From assembly GCF_001661675.2 (NCBI RefSeq), contig NZ_CP019602.1, positions 62,001-126,000 on the forward strand: a stretch of 64,000 nucleotides of DNA. Reading direction: 5' to 3'. The stretch comes from Croceicoccus marinus (GTDB lineage: Bacteria; Pseudomonadota; Alphaproteobacteria; Sphingomonadales; Sphingomonadaceae). A program made the translations under genes and the position numbers. Under the pieces are notes generated by a model. The model ran no database searches. It was not told the origin of the DNA and saw only the letters and a program-made list of their open reading frames with translations. This document shows, in pieces, positions 61,873-64,000 of the stretch (positions within the stretch are counted from its first letter, which is position 1; every line of letters begins with the position of its first letter).

Positions 61873-61967
61873 CGGGCACCTGCGACACAATAGCAGTGTG
61901 GCGGGGCAAGTCGGCCACTCTGCTATCGATCGCTAGTCAGGTCGCGACTGTGTTGCTGTCGCCGGCC

Positions 61968-62393
61968 TCAGCGGCAGCGGTGGTCGCCCCAGTAGCGATC
62001 CCAAACCAGCACCGTGCCGGTTGCTACCATTGCGCAGCTGAGATCGGTGCCCGAGGGGAGCGTGCACCAGGCACCTGTGCGGTTGCCGCCTGCCGAGCCT
62101 GTCGACACGCAGCGCATAGGGCCGCTTGCAACGATCACATGGCCCGTCGATGTCGTGCCTCGCGGGCCACCGAGAACATCGACCAGCGCATCGCGCGCTT
62201 CGATCGCGCTGGCATCGGGGCAGGGCTGGTTCGTACGACACGTGCCGTCCATCTCGCGCGCGGCTATCCCTGAAATCCGGAGGCGCGGACCTTCCGCGCA
62301 CCAGACCGGGCCATCGCCATCCCAGACCCGGGTCGGCGTGCAGGTGAAGGTCTGTCCGGCGGCAACGATCGAGGCGGCAAGAGCAAGAAGCAT
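61968..62393 (-). CDS. secreted thermonuclease-like protein
   Basis: A 141-aa protein with a signal peptide (cut near ASIVAAG). TRVWDGDGPVWC and LRISGIAAREMDGTC resemble the staphylococcal nuclease core, with cysteines suggesting disulfides. GTVLVWDRYWGDHRC closes it. Some catalytic residues of SNase cannot be placed with certainty. ATG 62393 follows CAGGGGAAA. Confidence 0.8.
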   Translation of the reverse strand: MLLALAASIVAAGQTFTCTPTRVWDGDGPVWCAEGPRLRISGIAAREMDGTCRTNQPCPDASAIEARDALVDVLGGPRGTTSTGHVIVASGPMRCVSTGSAGGNRTGAWCTLPSGTDLSCAMVATGTVLVWDRYWGDHRCR

Positions 62394-62405
62394 GGATTTC
62401 CCCTG

Positions 62406-63047
62406 TTACAGCTGCCGCCCGAACCAAAGCACGCGGCCGACGATGTTCACATTGCGTCGGTCGAGACCGTTCCAGCTTGGATAGGTAGGATTGTCGCTCG
62501 TTACCGAGATCCTGCGGCCGCTGGGCTCGATCGCGATGCGTTTGACCGACAGCGCATCGTCCATGCGCAGAACGTAGATCCCGTCGCGCAGCCGCGATTG
62601 CCCGTCGCCAAGGTCGACCAGCACCTCATCGCCATCGTGCAGCGTCGGTTCCATGGAATCGCCCAGGACATGGATGATCGAGAGGCTCGAGGCCTTGCTG
62701 GCGGTAAGGCGCCTGAGCCACTTTTCCTCGAACCCGAACTGCGAGGACTTCGCTTCCATCTCGGCCAGTGCGCCGTGACCGGCCGAGGCATCGACATCGA
62801 GGATGGGGACCTGCACCAGTTCGACCACCGGGCCCGAACGGCGGGCAGGGGCGCCCAGCACTTTCTCGTCGACCCCGAAGAAGCGGGCGAGCACCAGCCT
62901 GTCCTTCTCGTCGAGATGGCGCGGGCTGTTGCGCTTGATGTATTGCTGGATATAGGCCGCGTTCCGCCCAAGCAGGCGCGAGACCGAGGAATAGTTGACG
63001 CCCCGCTCCTGGATCAGGCGTTCGAGGTTTTCGCGGGCTTGGTCCAT
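62406..63047 (-). CDS. S24-family repressor (LexA/CI-like)
   Basis: About 213 aa from ATG 62406's opposite end at 63047 (MDQARENLERLIQERG); a GTG at 63065 would add six residues. The N-terminal helix-turn-helix is NYSSVSRLLGRNAAYIQQYI. The C-terminal self-cleaving domain has Ser in HVLGDSMEPTLHDGDEVLV and Lys in LSVKRIAI. It probably represses the element and is removed on DNA damage, inducing transfer or excision. Confidence 0.88.
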   Translation of the reverse strand: MDQARENLERLIQERGVNYSSVSRLLGRNAAYIQQYIKRNSPRHLDEKDRLVLARFFGVDEKVLGAPARRSGPVVELVQVPILDVDASAGHGALAEMEAKSSQFGFEEKWLRRLTASKASSLSIIHVLGDSMEPTLHDGDEVLVDLGDGQSRLRDGIYVLRMDDALSVKRIAIEPSGRRISVTSDNPTYPSWNGLDRRNVNIVGRVLWFGRQL

Positions 63048-63330
63048 CACATGCGTCCGGTTCACGTTCCGACGAGGGAATCATTCTAGGAGATAGGAAG
63101 TTATTCCTAGATAGAACGTAACGCGAACGCAAGGGGTTTCGGCTTGCTGGTTATCAAAGACATGATTGCAGACCGCTCGGTCGGCTCGATGTTTCGGGAA
63201 GTATCCTCTTCAAGGATGGACTAGCAACGGGCATATTATGCTCTGACTGAGGGCGTGGACCTACCTTGTCTCTGACGCCGGATTGTCGAGGAAGCTGGTG
63301 GTCCGGCGCATTTGGGACTAACTGACGGTG

Positions 63331-63531
63331 ATGAAGACGCTTGAACTCAATGGCTACCTTGCAGGCGTGAGCGCGCGAAAGGCAGAGTTGGCATCCAATG
63401 GCGTGATGTTGGCGGTTGAGTCCTGTCGCAATGGCGGTGCACGCCGTACTGCCGAAAAGCGGTCCGCGCTCAAGCGTGCCGATGCCCGTGCAAAGGTTGC
63501 AGACGTGCAGCCCGTCCTCTCGAATTACTGA
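63331..63531 (+). CDS. 66-aa hypothetical basic protein
   Basis: MKTLELNGYLAGVSARKAEL leads into an Arg/Ala/Lys-rich end (KRSALKRADARAKVADVQ). GTG 63328 is a possible alternative start. The upstream site is weak. It is a plausible but unproven gene. Confidence 0.4.
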   Translation: MKTLELNGYLAGVSARKAELASNGVMLAVESCRNGGARRTAEKRSALKRADARAKVADVQPVLSNY

Positions 63532-63696
63532 TTAAGTCCATAGTTACGGCGCTGATGCATCGCGCCGGGGCCACTACGCTTGATGTCCTGTCGCTAAAAT
63601 TCGGAACGAAGGAGCCTGGAAAGCCAGGGATCCTCAGTCTGATGCCCCATGGCATTTCTCCCATTATCAGAACGGGCCGCCGGCATGATCCCGCGC

Positions 63697-63727
63697 TTGA
63701 GTTTGCCAAGCCGCATGTTATAACGTG
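63697..63727 (+). promoter_or_regulatory. promoter with overlapping operator for the AbrB-Doc pair
   Basis: TTGAGT (63697-63702), 16 bases, and TATAAC (63719-63724) form a promoter. CATGTTA and TAACGTG (63714-63727) make a near-perfect palindrome over the -10. Transcription would start at about the ATG 63731, predicting a leaderless mRNA. Confidence 0.55.
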
Positions 63728-63730
63728 CGT

Positions 63731-63958
63731 ATGAACGCTAGCCTCAAGATCACCAAAATCGGCAACTCTGCCGGCGTTGTCCTCCCCAAGGAGCTCCTCG
63801 CGAAGCTGCGTGCAGGCGTGGGCGATACGCTTTACGTTTCGGAAACGCCGGAAGGCATTCGAATTACCGCGGCAGATCCTTCGTTCGAAGCCAAGATGGC
63901 TTTGGCAGAAAAGATCATGCGTGAAGACAGGAACATCCTGCGCGCGCTAGCGAAGTAG
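63731..63958 (+). CDS. AbrB/MazE-type antitoxin
   Basis: A 75-aa swapped-hairpin DNA-binding protein (MNASLKITKIGNSAGVVLPK) with a C-terminal helix (EKIMREDRNILRALAK) that would bind the toxin. GTG 63725 is an alternative start. No ribosome site precedes the ATG. It overlaps the TA promoter by design and lies 1 base before the toxin start. Confidence 0.88.
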   Translation: MNASLKITKIGNSAGVVLPKELLAKLRAGVGDTLYVSETPEGIRITAADPSFEAKMALAEKIMREDRNILRALAK

Positions 63959-63959
63959 C

Positions 63960-64000
63960 ATGGCAAGATCATCCGAACCGGTCTGGATCGAGGCCGAGTT
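63960..64000 (+). CDS. doc: death-on-curing (Doc/Fic) toxin, N-terminal fragment
   Basis: Only 13 codons are in view: MARSSEPVWIEAE. This short piece resembles Doc toxins, which often begin with a ...PVW or similar segment, and the AbrB-type antitoxin directly upstream is the usual partner. The call is limited by the cut at the window edge. Confidence 0.5.
   Translation, partial: MARSSEPVWIEAE

Larger units (their letters stand above)
37302..64000. mobile_element. integrative conjugative or mobilizable element, left part
   Basis: From the tRNA-Lys end to the window edge the genes are accessory: MobF relaxase, TraD/TrwB coupling protein, SSB, ArdC-like protein, ParB-like protein, strawberry-notch helicase, Toprim protein, lytic transglycosylase, S24 repressor, and two toxin-antitoxin pairs, with almost uniform + strand orientation. 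No integrase or secretion-channel genes are in view, so they are either to the right or absent (mobilizable element). An alternative is an integrated plasmid. Confidence 0.7.

Overview
The window is high-GC DNA from an alphaproteobacterium, most likely a member of the Sphingomonadales (Erythrobacteraceae or Sphingomonadaceae). The evidence is a serine palmitoyltransferase next to its own acyl carrier protein (sphingolipid synthesis), a DivK response regulator, a DksA of the alphaproteobacterial type with only one cysteine in its zinc-finger region, SdhAF4, and a decayed gene transfer agent. Genus is not determined.

Positions 1-37,301 are core chromosome. In order they hold: the end of glpX; prs-hisN; a gamma-glutamylcyclotransferase-like gene with no normal start codon; rpmI-rplT; pheS-pheT with an epimerase, an SDR, prfC, a PPOX-fold protein and a broken endonuclease/exonuclease/phosphatase gene; a sigma-54-type promoter with glnK-amtB-glnK for ammonium uptake; a Cys-loop phosphatase/sulfurtransferase and a TerC protein; a two-domain cold-shock protein; argD-argF-hslO; queC; an OmpA porin; a gene transfer agent collapsed to about 1.3 kb; a YqaA protein; the sphingolipid genes; divK; an operon from DUF3572 to a COG3146-type acyltransferase; dksA; a PilZ protein; an orphan solute-binding lipoprotein; sdhAF4, rsmB, msrA, aguB and folK; and tRNA-Lys(UUU).

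An integrative conjugative or mobilizable element appears to start at the 3' end of tRNA-Lys and runs past the right edge (37,302-64,000). Nearly all its genes are on the + strand. It carries a lytic transglycosylase, a Toprim/primase-like protein, a 1,412-aa methyltransferase plus strawberry-notch helicase fusion, three very small proteins, a 670-aa ParB-like protein, an ArdC-like antirestriction metallopeptidase, a frameshifted hypothetical gene, an Xre-RES toxin-antitoxin pair, a SLOG-fold DUF2493 protein, a nitric-oxide cassette (nsrR, truncated haemoglobin, DUF1971, HPP), ssb, several small proteins, a likely oriT/regulatory region, a small accessory protein, a TraD/TrwB coupling protein, a MobF relaxase, a secreted nuclease, an S24-type repressor and an AbrB-Doc toxin-antitoxin pair cut by the window end. 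No integrase and no type IV secretion channel genes are visible.

The most interesting parts are the Toprim/methylase-helicase/ParB/ArdC/SLOG/SSB block, which looks like an establishment and anti-restriction module; the NO-responsive cargo with a clear NsrR-type operator; the gene transfer agent whose first and last genes are joined by one deletion; and two genes with odd starts (an apparent AUC start and a probable leaderless antitoxin). All functional calls rest on recognition of motifs and gene order; no database search was run.
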